The translations under genes were made by a program, and so were the position numbers. A stretch of 64,000 nt of DNA from VRUE01 sp963717375 (GTDB taxonomy: Bacteria > Actinomycetota > Thermoleophilia > Solirubrobacterales > 70-9), in contig OY970329.1 of NCBI GenBank assembly GCA_963717375.1, forward strand, positions 1,798,001-1,862,000, in the 5' to 3' direction. Positions 12,454 to 21,374 of the stretch are shown here, in pieces; the stretch's first letter is position 1; every line of letters begins with the position of its first letter. The notes below the pieces were generated by a model, which worked only from the letters and a program-made list of their open reading frames with translations, did not search any database and had not been told where the DNA came from.

Positions 12454-12792
12454 CTACGGCGATTCCGCAACTCTTTGCGGAGAATCCGCAATACCCCAAC
12501 CCTTTCGTTCAATCAGCTCAATGCCAATAACGCTCCCCACTGGTCCAACCGGTGTGAGCGTTGCCGCCAGCAATGTGTAAGGCGCCTGCCGCTTGCCGCA
12601 GGCAACCCAGATCACTATGCAGAGGACGACGAAGCCCAGTCCGTGCGCCCAGCCGAACAGCATCGTCTCGGTGTCGAACCCCGGCACCAGCCAGAACAGG
12701 ATCAGCAAACTGAAAATCCCCAGCTCGACCCACGACAGCCACTTCACCCACACAAACATGGGCCCGGGGGTCGGCTTGGGAAGAGCGCTCAC
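12454..12792 (-). CDS. DUF3817-like small membrane protein
   Basis: 112 residues, GTG start. Three hydrophobic segments are visible: WLSWVELGIFSLLILFWLV, GWAHGLGFVVLCIVIWVAC and YTLLAATLTPVGPVGSVIGIE. The pattern of an early aromatic helix, an AHG motif and a PxGP turn resembles the DUF3817 integral-membrane family of actinobacteria. Role unknown; sits alone between aconitase and the oxoglutarate dehydrogenase, converging on acnA. Confidence 0.75.
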   Translation of the reverse strand: MSALPKPTPGPMFVWVKWLSWVELGIFSLLILFWLVPGFDTETMLFGWAHGLGFVVLCIVIWVACGKRQAPYTLLAATLTPVGPVGSVIGIELIERKGWGIADSPQRVAESP

Positions 12793-12827
12793 AACCTCAC
12801 GATACCCAGCCGATGGTGTCTGGCGCG

Positions 12828-12873
12828 GCGGGTCCCGTCGCCGTCTTGGGTGCTCTCGGCGACCCGGACCCGC
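12828..12873 (-). terminator. Possible terminator after the oxoglutarate dehydrogenase gene
   Basis: An 8-bp inverted repeat GCGGGTCC/GGACCCGC with a 30-nt loop lies about 10 nt after the stop of the large dehydrogenase gene on the minus strand. No T-tract follows. In such GC-rich DNA an 8-bp repeat is weak evidence. Confidence 0.3.
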
Positions 12874-12882
12874 GGCCGAGCG

Positions 12883-15800
12883 CTACGCGCCGGGGGTGAG
12901 AGCGGTGAGCACTATTCGCTCTTGCTCTCTGGCATGCGCCACTGAGTAACCCTCGCCCGGGCTGGCGCGGATCGGGCGGCCGATGTAGCCGAGCTCCACT
13001 CCCTCGGGGAGCAGGTCGGGGAGGCGGCGGGACATGACCTTCCAGCAGCCCATGTTGCGCGGCTCCTCCTGGACCCAGGTGATTTCCTTCAGGTTCGGGT
13101 AGGAGGCGATCAGCTCGGTCAGCTGTTGCTTGGCAAAGGGGTAGAGCAGCTCGACCCTGGCGATGGCGACGTTGTCGGCCTTCTCGCGCCGCTCGCTGGC
13201 GTCCATGTCGTAGTAGACCTTGCCTGTACAGAGGACGAGGCGCTCGACCTTCTCGCGCCGCTCGGCCGCGTTCGGATCGTCGAGGATGAAGTGGAAGTGT
13301 TCCTCGGTCAGTTGCTGCGGAGTGGCGGCGGCGCGGTTGAGGCGCAGCAGGCCCTTGGGGGTGAAGACGACCAGCGGCCGCGGCTTGCGGATCAGCGCCT
13401 GACGGCGCAGCAGGTGGAAGTACTGGGCGGCCGTGGTCGGGTTGGCGATGCGGATGTTGCCCTCGGCGGCGAGGGCGAGGAAGCGCTCGATGCGGGCGCT
13501 GGAGTGCTCCGGCCCCGAGCCCTCGTAGCCGTGCGGCAGCAGCAGGGTGAGGCGGCTGGTCTGGCCCCACTTGGCCTCGCCGGAGACGATGAAGCTGTCG
13601 ATGATCACCTGGCCGGCGTTGGCGAAATCGCCGTACTGGGCCTCCCAGAGGATCAGCGCGTTCGGCACCGCCGCCGAGTAGCCGTACTCGAAGCCGAGGC
13701 AGGCGGTCTCGGAGAGTGGGCTGTTGAAGAGCTCGAACGGCGCGCTGGCGTCGTCGAGGTTCTGCATCGGGGTGTACTCGAGGCCGGTGTTCTCGTCGTG
13801 GAGGACGAGGTGGCGGTGGGAGAAGGTGCCGCGCTCGGTGTCCTGGCCGGTGAGGCGGATGTGGACGCCCTCGGTCAGCAGTGAGGCGAAGGCAAGCGCC
13901 TCGGCCTGGCCGAATTCGATCCCGCCCTTTTCTAGCGCCTCAATTCGCTTGGCAAGCGGTTTGCGCAGCTTGCGGTGGATCGTGAAGCTCTCTGGCGCTT
14001 CGATCAGGGCCCGGTTCAACTCCTTGAGCTTCTCGATTGGCACCGCCGTATCGACCGGGGGACTGGCGCTGCGGTCGAGCTCGCCGGTGCTGGTCGTCGT
14101 CACCGTTGGGTCCTCGTAGTCGCCGAGCTCCATCTTGTGGCGCAGGTCCTTCAGCGAGGCGGACATCTCGTCGTGGCGCTGCTTGGCGGCGGCGTCGACC
14201 TCCTCGCGGCTGATCGTGCCCTCCTCGATCAGCTTCTCGGCGTAGATCTCGGAAACGGGTGGGTGGGCCTTGATCTTGGCGGCGATCTGCGGCTGCGTGT
14301 AGGCGGGCTCGTCGGTCTCGTTGTGGCCGTAGCGGCGGTAGCCGATCACGTCGATGACGATGTCGCGGCCCCAGCGCTCGCGGTACCCCATTGCCAGGCG
14401 CACGGCGGCGGAGCAGGCCTCGACGTCGTCGGCGTTGACGTGGACGATCGGCACGTTGAAGCCCTTGGCCATGTCGGCGGCGTAGGGAGTCGAGCGGGCG
14501 TCCTCGGGGTCGGTGGTGAAGCCGACCTGGTTGTTCTGGATCACGTGAATCGTGCCGCCGGTGGTGTAGCCCTTCAGCGACTGCAGGTTGAGCGTCTCGG
14601 CAACCACGCCCTGGCCGGGGAAGGCGGCGTCGCCGTGCAGCAGGACCGGCACCGCACGCTTGGGCAGGTGTTCGATCTTGGGACCCTCGAAGTCGGACTG
14701 GATGAAGCGAGTGGCGCCCTCGACGACCGGGTTGACGAACTCGAGGTGGCTCGGGTTGGGGTAGAGCCGCACGGCGATCTTCTCGCCCTCGCTGGTCTCG
14801 TAGATGCCCTGGTGGCCGTAGTGGTACTTGACGTCGCCGGTGCCGCCGTGGGGGATCCCGGCCACGGCCTTGACCGCGTCGATCTGCTTGGAGCCCTCGA
14901 ACTCGGCCAGGATCGACTCGACCGAGCGACCGAGGTTGTGGGCGAGGACGGCGAGGCGGCCGCGGTGGGCCATGCCGAAGACGACCTCCTCGGCCTCGCT
15001 GCGATGGGCGAGGGTGACGACCTCGTCGAGCATCGGCACGACCACGTCGAGGCCCTCGATCGTGAAGATCTTCTGGCCCAGGTAGGCCTTCTCGATGAAG
15101 CGCTCGAACTGGAAGACGTCGATCAGCCGCATCAGCAGGCGCCGTTTCTCGTCCTCGGCGAGCGGCTGGCGGTGGGCGCCGGTCTCGACCATCTCGCGCA
15201 GCCAGGTGCGCTGCTGGTGCGAGGAGAGGTGCTCGAACTGGTAGGCGATCGTGCCGCAGTAGGCCTCGCGCATCCGCGGCAACGCCTCCAGCAGGGTCTC
15301 ACCGGGGACGCCGATGCGCAGGATCGAGGCCGGCACCCGCGCCATCAGCTCCGGCGTCAGGTTGAGGCTCTCGGGCTGGATCGCCGGGTCCCCCTTGGGC
15401 TCGCGGCCGAGCGGGTCGAGACGAGCGGCGAGGTGGCCGTGGGTGCGGTAGCCCTTGAGCAACGAGGTCGCCGCCTGGACTGCCTGCAGCAGCTCCTCGT
15501 CGGGCTGGGTCGTGGTGACCGTGTGCTCTGTCGTCGCCTGGGTCGGGGCGCCGAGCGGCGGCGCCGAGGCCGAGGCCGGATGGGCGGAGGAGATCGTGGC
15601 GGCGTCGAGGCCGAGGTCGGCGGCGACGCCCTCGTAGAAGTCGCTCTCGCCCTGCAACAGCAGCTCGATGCTGCGCAGGAAGGCGCCCGACTCGGCCCCT
15701 TGGATCACCCGGTGGTCGTAGGTCGAGGTCAGCATCATCGTCTTCGAGACGCCGAGCTGGCGCAGGCGCTCCGGCGAGGCGTGGGTCCACTCCGGCGGGT

Positions 15801-16893
15801 AGGCGATCGCGCCGGTGGCGATGATCGCGCTCTGGCCGCTCATCAGGCGCGGCACCGAGGCGACGGTGCCGATCCCGCCCGGGTTGGTCAGCGAGATGTT
15901 GGTGCCCTGAAAGTCGTCGGCGGTGAGCTTGCTCTCCCGCGTCTTCGTGATCAGGTCCTCGTAGTAGCTGTGGAAGGCGGCGAAGTCGAGCCCCTGCGAG
16001 CCCTTGATCGCCGGCACCATCAGGCTGTGCGACCCGTCCTTGCGCTCGACGTCAACGGCGATCCCGAGATTGACCGGCCCGTTCTCGACCGCAAACGGTT
16101 TCCCGTCCTTGCGCTCGAAGACCCGAGTCATAACCGGATGCTCCTTCGCGGCCTGCACGATCGCCCAAGCGACCAGATGAGTAAACGAAACCTTCATCCC
16201 CCGCTCTTTGAGCAGCCCATTGAGAGCCTTCCGCTTCGCATCAAGCGTGTCCACGGCAACGGTCCGGAACGAAGTAGCCGTAGGCACTTCCCGGCTCTCA
16301 TCCATCAACTGAGCCAGCGTCGCAGCGGGCCCGCGCAAAGCCTTCTCCTCACCCGTAATGGCCGGTCCCGAGCCATTACCAGCGGCCAGCACATCCTCTT
16401 TGGTCACCTTCGCGCCTGGTCCCGAACCAGCTACCGAGCCAAGGTCGACGCCATTAGCTTCAGCAATCCGTCGAGCAACAGGCGTCGCCCGCACTCCGTC
16501 GCCACCATTGGAGCCTCCAGTTGTTCCAGCGGTGTCACCTGCGGGTGGCGCAGACTCGGGGGGGCCGAGAACGGAGGCCCCGCCCCCGCCCGCAGGCCCC
16601 CCCGAGGCTGTGTCGGGACCCGCAGCCGACCCGTTAGAACCCTCACCAGGTTCCATCTCAGCCAACGGAGAGCCAACCGGCACCTCGTCGTCGACCGACA
16701 CCAGCAGTTTTGTAATGACGCCATCCGCAGGCGCCGGCACCTCGGCATCGACCTTGTCCGTAGAGACCTCGACGACGGTGTCGCCCTCATTGACGAAGTC
16801 CCCCTCGGCGACGTGCCACTCGAGCACGATCCCCTCGGTGACCGACTCGCCCATCTCGGGCATCTGGATCTGCACGGTCGCCGTTTGCGCCAT
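12883..16893 (-). CDS. kgd: Fused 2-oxoglutarate dehydrogenase: lipoyl + E3-binding + E2 + E1 (Kgd/OdhA type)
   Basis: 1336 residues, combining succinyltransferase and thiamine-dependent oxoglutarate dehydrogenase activities for the TCA step 2-oxoglutarate to succinyl-CoA. Order of domains: lipoyl domain 1-82 with lipoylated Lys47 in STDKVDA; Gly/Pro/Ala linker 83-132; E3-binding domain about 134-171 (ATPVARRIAEANGVD); E2 acyltransferase about 190-440 with the active-site block STYDHRVIQGAESG; linker; E1 domain from about 455 to the end (LLKGYRTHGHLAARLDPLG, GDAAFPGQGVVAETLNL, IQNNQVGFTT). Mycobacterial and corynebacterial homologues keep the E2-E1 fusion but lack the lipoyl domain, which sits on separate SucB; here lipoyl and E3-binding parts are attached. 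E3 is not encoded nearby. The start ATG is 26 bp from the divergent gene. Confidence 0.93.
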   Translation of the reverse strand: MAQTATVQIQMPEMGESVTEGIVLEWHVAEGDFVNEGDTVVEVSTDKVDAEVPAPADGVITKLLVSVDDEVPVGSPLAEMEPGEGSNGSAAGPDTASGGPAGGGGASVLGPPESAPPAGDTAGTTGGSNGGDGVRATPVARRIAEANGVDLGSVAGSGPGAKVTKEDVLAAGNGSGPAITGEEKALRGPAATLAQLMDESREVPTATSFRTVAVDTLDAKRKALNGLLKERGMKVSFTHLVAWAIVQAAKEHPVMTRVFERKDGKPFAVENGPVNLGIAVDVERKDGSHSLMVPAIKGSQGLDFAAFHSYYEDLITKTRESKLTADDFQGTNISLTNPGGIGTVASVPRLMSGQSAIIATGAIAYPPEWTHASPERLRQLGVSKTMMLTSTYDHRVIQGAESGAFLRSIELLLQGESDFYEGVAADLGLDAATISSAHPASASAPPLGAPTQATTEHTVTTTQPDEELLQAVQAATSLLKGYRTHGHLAARLDPLGREPKGDPAIQPESLNLTPELMARVPASILRIGVPGETLLEALPRMREAYCGTIAYQFEHLSSHQQRTWLREMVETGAHRQPLAEDEKRRLLMRLIDVFQFERFIEKAYLGQKIFTIEGLDVVVPMLDEVVTLAHRSEAEEVVFGMAHRGRLAVLAHNLGRSVESILAEFEGSKQIDAVKAVAGIPHGGTGDVKYHYGHQGIYETSEGEKIAVRLYPNPSHLEFVNPVVEGATRFIQSDFEGPKIEHLPKRAVPVLLHGDAAFPGQGVVAETLNLQSLKGYTTGGTIHVIQNNQVGFTTDPEDARSTPYAADMAKGFNVPIVHVNADDVEACSAAVRLAMGYRERWGRDIVIDVIGYRRYGHNETDEPAYTQPQIAAKIKAHPPVSEIYAEKLIEEGTISREEVDAAAKQRHDEMSASLKDLRHKMELGDYEDPTVTTTSTGELDRSASPPVDTAVPIEKLKELNRALIEAPESFTIHRKLRKPLAKRIEALEKGGIEFGQAEALAFASLLTEGVHIRLTGQDTERGTFSHRHLVLHDENTGLEYTPMQNLDDASAPFELFNSPLSETACLGFEYGYSAAVPNALILWEAQYGDFANAGQVIIDSFIVSGEAKWGQTSRLTLLLPHGYEGSGPEHSSARIERFLALAAEGNIRIANPTTAAQYFHLLRRQALIRKPRPLVVFTPKGLLRLNRAAATPQQLTEEHFHFILDDPNAAERREKVERLVLCTGKVYYDMDASERREKADNVAIARVELLYPFAKQQLTELIASYPNLKEITWVQEEPRNMGCWKVMSRRLPDLLPEGVELGYIGRPIRASPGEGYSVAHAREQERIVLTALTPGA
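16555..16606. repeat. 12-bp inverted repeat inside the dehydrogenase linker
   Basis: Perfect arms CTCGGGGGGGCC (16555-16566) and GGCCCCCCCGAG (16595-16606) with a 28-nt loop. It encodes the Gly/Pro-rich linker around residues 96-113 of the fused oxoglutarate dehydrogenase, between the lipoyl and E3-binding domains. Confidence 0.7.
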
Positions 16894-16919
16894 TCTTGGA
16901 ATGAGTGTATGAAAGAGCG

Positions 16920-18911
16920 ATGAACTACTTCGTCACCGGTGCCACCGGCTTCATCGGTCGCAACCTCGTGAAGCGACTTTTGCGGCGCGAGGGCACCGTC
17001 TACGCCCTCGTCCGGGCCGGCTCACGCGGTCGCCTCGAGGAGCTGCGGACCGCCTGGGGGCCGGACGGGGCGCGGGTCGTGCCGATTGCCGGCAACCTCG
17101 CCATGCCCGGTCTTGGCGTCTCCGAGGAGGACCTGCTGACGCTGCGCGGCGAGGTCGACCACTTCTTCCACCTGGCCGCGATCTACGACATGACCGCGGG
17201 CGTCGAAGCGCAGGAGGTCGCCAACGTCGAGGGCACGCGCCACGCGGTCGAACTCGCCGGCGCGATCGAGGCGGGTTGCTTCCACCAGGTCAGCTCGATC
17301 GCCGCCGCCGGCCTCTACAAGGGCGAATGGCGCGAGGACATGTTCGAGGAGGCCGAAAAACTCGATACCCATCCCTACTTCCGCACCAAGCACGAGTCCG
17401 AGCGGGTCGTGCGCGAGGAGTGCTCGCGGCCGTGGCGGGTCTACCGGCCGGGGATCGTCGTCGGCGATTCGCGCAGCGGGGAGATCGACAAGGTCGACGG
17501 GCCCTACTACTTCTTCAAGCTGCTGCAGCAGGCGCGCCGGGTGTTGCCGAGCTGGCTGCCGACGGTCGGCATCGAAGGCGGCGAGATCAACATCGTCCCG
17601 GTCGACTTCGTCGCCGACGCGATCGATCACATCGCCCACGAGCCGGACCTCGACGGGCAGACCTTCTCACTCACCGACCCGGCAGCGAAGAGCGCCGGCG
17701 AGGTGATCAACCTCTTCGCCCGCGCCGCCGACGCGCCCCAGGCCACGCTGCGGCTCGATTCCGACGTGACCGACCCGGCGACTTCGCTGGTGCGGACGGG
17801 GCTGCGCTTCTTCCCGCCGGCCCGACGGGCGATGAAAGCGGGGCTGGGGCAGCTGGGCATCCCGGCCAGCATGCTCAGCTACGTCAACTATCCGACGCGC
17901 TTCGACTCGAGCAACACGCAGGCGGCGCTGAAGGGCTCCGGGATCTCGGTGCCGCCGCTGGAGTCATACGCGGACCGCGTCTGGGACTACTGGGAGCGGA
18001 CACTGGACCCCGATCTCTTCAAGGACCGCTCGCTGAGCGCCGCGGTGCGGGGCAAGGTCGTGCTGATCACCGGCGCCTCCTCGGGGATCGGCAAGGCGGC
18101 CGCGGTCAAGGCCGCCGACGCCGGCGCGACCGTGCTGCTGGTGGCGCGCTCGGTCGAGAAGCTCGAGGAGACCAAGCACGAGATCGAGGCCGCCGGCGGG
18201 GTCGCTCACATCCACCGCTGCGACATGGCCGACATCGAGGACATCGAGCGGATGGCCGAGGAGGTCCTCGCCTACCACGGGCAGGTCGACATCCTCGTCA
18301 ACAACGCCGGCCGCTCGATCCGCCGCTCGATCGGCCTCGCCTACGACCGCTTCCACGATTACGAGCGGACGATCCAGCTCAACTACCTCGGCGCGGTGCG
18401 GTTGATCCTGGCGTTGCTGCCCTCGATGCGGGCGCGCAAGTCGGGCCACATCATCAACATCAGCTCGATCGGCACCCAAACCAACCCGCCCCGGTTCTCG
18501 GCTTACGTCGGTTCGAAGGCGGCGCTTGATGCCTTCAGCCGCGTGATCGCCTCCGAGGTGGTCGACGACGGCGTCCACATCACGACGATCCACATGCCGC
18601 TGGTGCGCACGCCGATGATCGCGCCGACGCGGATGTACGACGTCTTCCCGGCGATCTCGCCGGAGGAGGCGGCGGAGATGATCGCCGGCGCGATGATCGC
18701 CCAGCCGAAGAAGGTGGCGACCCGGCTCGGCACCTTCGGCGAGCTGCTCTACGCGGTCGCGCCGAAGGCCAGCGACCGAATCCTCAACCAGGCCTACAAA
18801 CTCTTCCCGGAGTCGCAGGCCGCCAAGGGGAAGGGCGAGGAGGCGCCGGACAAGGCGCCGTCCACCGAGGCGGTCGCTTTCGCGCACCTGATGAAAGGCG
18901 TGCACTGGTAG
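16920..18911 (+). CDS. Dual-domain SDR, fatty acyl-CoA reductase-like (AcrA1/Maqu_2507 type)
   Basis: 663 residues from ATG 16920 (a GTG at 16905 is less likely). The N-terminal half is an extended SDR of the NAD-dependent epimerase/male-sterility type: MNYFVTGATGFIGRNLVKRL and a YFRTKHESE YxxxK motif near residue 155. The C-terminal half (about 375-640) is a classical SDR: KVVLITGASSGIGKAAAVK, VNNAGRSIRRS, SSIGT and YVGSKAALDAFS. This exact two-domain arrangement and length match bacterial fatty acyl-CoA reductases (Marinobacter FAR, mycobacterial AcrA1) that take acyl-CoA to aldehyde or alcohol; the activity is inferred from architecture. It is divergent from the dehydrogenase gene and its stop overlaps the following regulator gene. 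Confidence 0.8.
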   Translation: MNYFVTGATGFIGRNLVKRLLRREGTVYALVRAGSRGRLEELRTAWGPDGARVVPIAGNLAMPGLGVSEEDLLTLRGEVDHFFHLAAIYDMTAGVEAQEVANVEGTRHAVELAGAIEAGCFHQVSSIAAAGLYKGEWREDMFEEAEKLDTHPYFRTKHESERVVREECSRPWRVYRPGIVVGDSRSGEIDKVDGPYYFFKLLQQARRVLPSWLPTVGIEGGEINIVPVDFVADAIDHIAHEPDLDGQTFSLTDPAAKSAGEVINLFARAADAPQATLRLDSDVTDPATSLVRTGLRFFPPARRAMKAGLGQLGIPASMLSYVNYPTRFDSSNTQAALKGSGISVPPLESYADRVWDYWERTLDPDLFKDRSLSAAVRGKVVLITGASSGIGKAAAVKAADAGATVLLVARSVEKLEETKHEIEAAGGVAHIHRCDMADIEDIERMAEEVLAYHGQVDILVNNAGRSIRRSIGLAYDRFHDYERTIQLNYLGAVRLILALLPSMRARKSGHIINISSIGTQTNPPRFSAYVGSKAALDAFSRVIASEVVDDGVHITTIHMPLVRTPMIAPTRMYDVFPAISPEEAAEMIAGAMIAQPKKVATRLGTFGELLYAVAPKASDRILNQAYKLFPESQAAKGKGEEAPDKAPSTEAVAFAHLMKGVHW

Positions 18912-19702
18912 GCGATGGGGCGGGGGCGCTGCTGCGCGAGTGGCGCAACCGGCGGCGGCGCACCCAGCTCGACCTGGCGCTCGACGCCGGCGTCTCGGCC
19001 CGCCACCTGAGCTTTGTCGAGACCGGCCGCGCGAGGCCGAGCGCCGAGATGGTGTTGCTGCTCGCCGAGCAGCTCGAAGTTCCCTTCCGCGAGCGCAACC
19101 AGATGCTGCTTGCCGCCGGCCACGCGCCGATCTTCCCCGAGCGCGCGCTGGAGGATCCGGCGATGGCGCCGGTGCGGGAGGCGCTCGACGTGATCCTCGA
19201 CGGCCACGAACCGAATCCGGCGGTGGTCGTCGACCGCCATTGGAACCTGGTCGCCGCCAACGCCGCGATGGCGGCCCTGGCCCGCGGGGTCGATCCGGCC
19301 CTGCTCGAGCCACCGATCAACGTGATGCGCCTTGGCCTCAACCCGGGCGGGCTTGCCGCCGGCATCGTCAACCTGGGCGAGGTGCGGGCGTATTTCATCG
19401 GACGCCTGGAACGCCAGGTCGCGCTCAGTGGAGACGAGGTTCTGGCGGCGCTGCTCGACGAGGTCGTCACCTACCCGGCGCCGGCCTATGACCACGACCC
19501 CGCCTCCGAGGCGGCAGCCGGAAACATCCTCACGCCGATGATGCGGCTGCGGATCCCGGACGCTCCCGAGATGTCCTTCTTCTTCACGGTGGCCAGCTTC
19601 GGCACCGCGGTCGAGGTGACCGCCTCCGAGCTCTCGATCGAGCTGGGATTCCCCGCCGACACGGCGACTGCCGAGGCGTTGAAGAAGCTACCTCGGGGGT
19701 AA
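18905..19702 (+). CDS. XRE-family regulator with MmyB-like ligand-binding domain
   Basis: About 265 residues. N-terminal helix-turn-helix (LLREWRNRRRRTQLDLALDAG, ARHLSFVETGRARPS) continues without a break into the MmyB-like domain (HEPNPAVVVDRHWNLVAANAAM ... EVTASELSIELGFPADTATAEALK). Such regulators often bind fatty-acid-like ligands and control adjacent oxidoreductases. No ATG, GTG or TTG precedes the HTH in this frame; the first standard start is at 19049, which would delete the DNA-binding domain. The CTG at 18905, 6 nt after GAAAGG and overlapping the previous stop, is the most likely start. The adjacent SDR/reductase and FAD oxidoreductase genes are candidate targets. Confidence 0.75.
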   Translation: MVGDGAGALLREWRNRRRRTQLDLALDAGVSARHLSFVETGRARPSAEMVLLLAEQLEVPFRERNQMLLAAGHAPIFPERALEDPAMAPVREALDVILDGHEPNPAVVVDRHWNLVAANAAMAALARGVDPALLEPPINVMRLGLNPGGLAAGIVNLGEVRAYFIGRLERQVALSGDEVLAALLDEVVTYPAPAYDHDPASEAAAGNILTPMMRLRIPDAPEMSFFFTVASFGTAVEVTASELSIELGFPADTATAEALKKLPRG

Positions 19703-19773
19703 TCGACAGGGCCTTCTGCGCCTGCGACCGTGCCCGCATCGAGCGGCCGGGGACTGAAGCGGAGCATTTCGAC

Positions 19774-21063
19774 GTGGTGATCGTTGGCGCCCGCTGCGCC
19801 GGCTCGCCCCTGGCGACGCTGCTCGCCCGGCGGGGCTTGCGGGTCTGCCTGCTGGATCGCGCCCGGTTTCCCAGCGAGACCCCCTCGACTCACGTGATCC
19901 AGCCGTGCGGGGTGGCGATCCTCGAGCGACTTGGGGTGTTGGACGCCATCTGGGCGGCGGGGGCGGTGCCGCTGACGCGCTTCACGCTCGTCTCCAACCG
20001 GGCGCGCGTATCCGCCGCGATCGATGCCGAGGCGCCGGCACTGTGCCTGCGCCGGGTCGCCCTCGACCATCTGCTGGTGGATTCAGCAGCGGCTGCCGGG
20101 GCGGAGGTGCGGACGCAGACCCCGGTGAGCGGCCTGCTCTGGGAGGGAGGCCGGGTCGCGGGGGTCGAGACCGCGGCGGGCCCGCTGCAGGCTCGCCTCG
20201 TGGTCGGGGCCGACGGCAGGGGCTCGACCGTGGCCCGCTCGGTCGGTGCCGGCGAGTACTACGTGGCCCCGCCGGCCCGGATGTTCGCCTGGGCCTACTT
20301 CGAGGGAGTCGCAGAAGCCGAGGGCCACCTGCGCCTCGGAACGGTGGGGGAGCTGACCTACGTCGCCGGGCCCACCGACGCCGGGCTCTACATGGCTGCG
20401 GTCTGCCCGCCGCAGACGGACAAGGACGCCTTTCTCGCCGATCGCGAGCGCGGCTTCATGGCGGGGATCGCCGCCTGGCCCGAGCTGGCCGGGCTGCTGG
20501 ATGGGGCGACCCGGGTCGGCCCGATTCGGGTGATGGTCAACTGGCACGGCTACTTTCGCGATGCGGCCGGGCCCGGGTGGGCCCTCCTCGGTGACGCGGG
20601 GAACTTCAAGGATCCGTCTCCCGCGCAGGGGATCGCCGACGCCCTGCGCCAGGCCGAGCGGCTCGCCGGCGCCGTCGAGGCGGGCCTGGGCGGAGCGGCG
20701 AGCCTCGACGAGGAGCTCCGCCGCTGGTGGCGCTGGCGCGACGAGGACGGCTACGAGATGCACTGGTTCGCCACCGACATGGGCAGGGCCGGCCCATCGC
20801 CACCGCTCGCCTCCCAGTTCACCCGCGACATCGCCGGTGACGAGGAGGCCACCGAGGGGCTCCTGCGGGTACTCAATCACGACATCCCGCCCTCCCAGCT
20901 CTTCACGCCGCGCCGCCTCGGCAGGGCCGCCGTCCGCGCCGTCCGCGCCGAACCTGGCCAGATCCCCGCGATCGCCAGGGAGGCGACGACGGAGCTGCGA
21001 AACGAGATCCACCGGTCCAGGGAACGCCACCGCCACCGCCGCGCGCTTAGGCTGCCTCCATGA
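19774..21063 (+). CDS. FAD-dependent oxidoreductase (geranylgeranyl reductase/PHBH-like)
   Basis: 429 residues, GTG start with GGAG 9 nt upstream; the frame is open further upstream and reads a family-like EHFD directly before it, so a few residues may be missing. FAD-binding features: VIVGARCAGSPLATLLARRG (GxGxxG-like), DR at the end of the second strand, VVGADGRGSTVAR and the GD motif ALLGDAGNFKDPSPAQGIADAL. This fits group A flavin monooxygenases or geranylgeranyl-reductase-like enzymes. Substrate unknown. It follows the MmyB regulator and overlaps the next gene by ATGA, pointing to one operon with the two genes behind it. Confidence 0.82.
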   Translation: MVIVGARCAGSPLATLLARRGLRVCLLDRARFPSETPSTHVIQPCGVAILERLGVLDAIWAAGAVPLTRFTLVSNRARVSAAIDAEAPALCLRRVALDHLLVDSAAAAGAEVRTQTPVSGLLWEGGRVAGVETAAGPLQARLVVGADGRGSTVARSVGAGEYYVAPPARMFAWAYFEGVAEAEGHLRLGTVGELTYVAGPTDAGLYMAAVCPPQTDKDAFLADRERGFMAGIAAWPELAGLLDGATRVGPIRVMVNWHGYFRDAAGPGWALLGDAGNFKDPSPAQGIADALRQAERLAGAVEAGLGGAASLDEELRRWWRWRDEDGYEMHWFATDMGRAGPSPPLASQFTRDIAGDEEATEGLLRVLNHDIPPSQLFTPRRLGRAAVRAVRAEPGQIPAIAREATTELRNEIHRSRERHRHRRALRLPP

Positions 21064-21374
21064 AGGAACGCCTGCTGTGGGTTCTCACTGTCCTCGGTTT
21101 CGTCGTGCCGAACGTCTGCCTCGGCATTTTCTTCGCCAACGAAGGCTTCGATCTCAGCGGTTATTTCTCCCTCTGGACTGCAAGCACGCCGTCGACGCAG
21201 CTGCTGCTTGACCTCAGCATCGCCGCGCTCGCCTTCTTCGTCTGGGCTGCCGTCGAGGGGCCGAGGGCCAAAATCAGGTGGTGGTGGGTCTGTTTTCCGG
21301 CGACGTTTCTGGTCGGCCTCTGTTTTGGCCTCCCCCTGTTCCTATTGATGCGGGAGCGAGCGCTGGATGACTGA
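21060..21374 (+). CDS. Small membrane protein, DUF2834-like
   Basis: 104 residues with three transmembrane segments: LLWVLTVLGFVVPNVCLGIFF, LLLDLSIAALAFFVWAAVEG and WWWVCFPATFLVGLCFGLPLF. The FVWAAxEGPR motif followed by an aromatic third helix resembles the DUF2834 family. Overlaps the upstream FAD enzyme by 4 bp and the downstream FAD-linked oxidase by 8 bp, so it is probably co-translated with both. Function unknown. Confidence 0.78.
   Translation: MKERLLWVLTVLGFVVPNVCLGIFFANEGFDLSGYFSLWTASTPSTQLLLDLSIAALAFFVWAAVEGPRAKIRWWWVCFPATFLVGLCFGLPLFLLMRERALDD

Noticed and set aside
13975..16923. 982-codon open frame on the plus strand
   Set aside because: Antisense shadow of the oxoglutarate dehydrogenase gene; composition is low-complexity Val/Asp/Gly/Leu/Arg with no family motifs, as expected from antisense reading of GC-rich codons.
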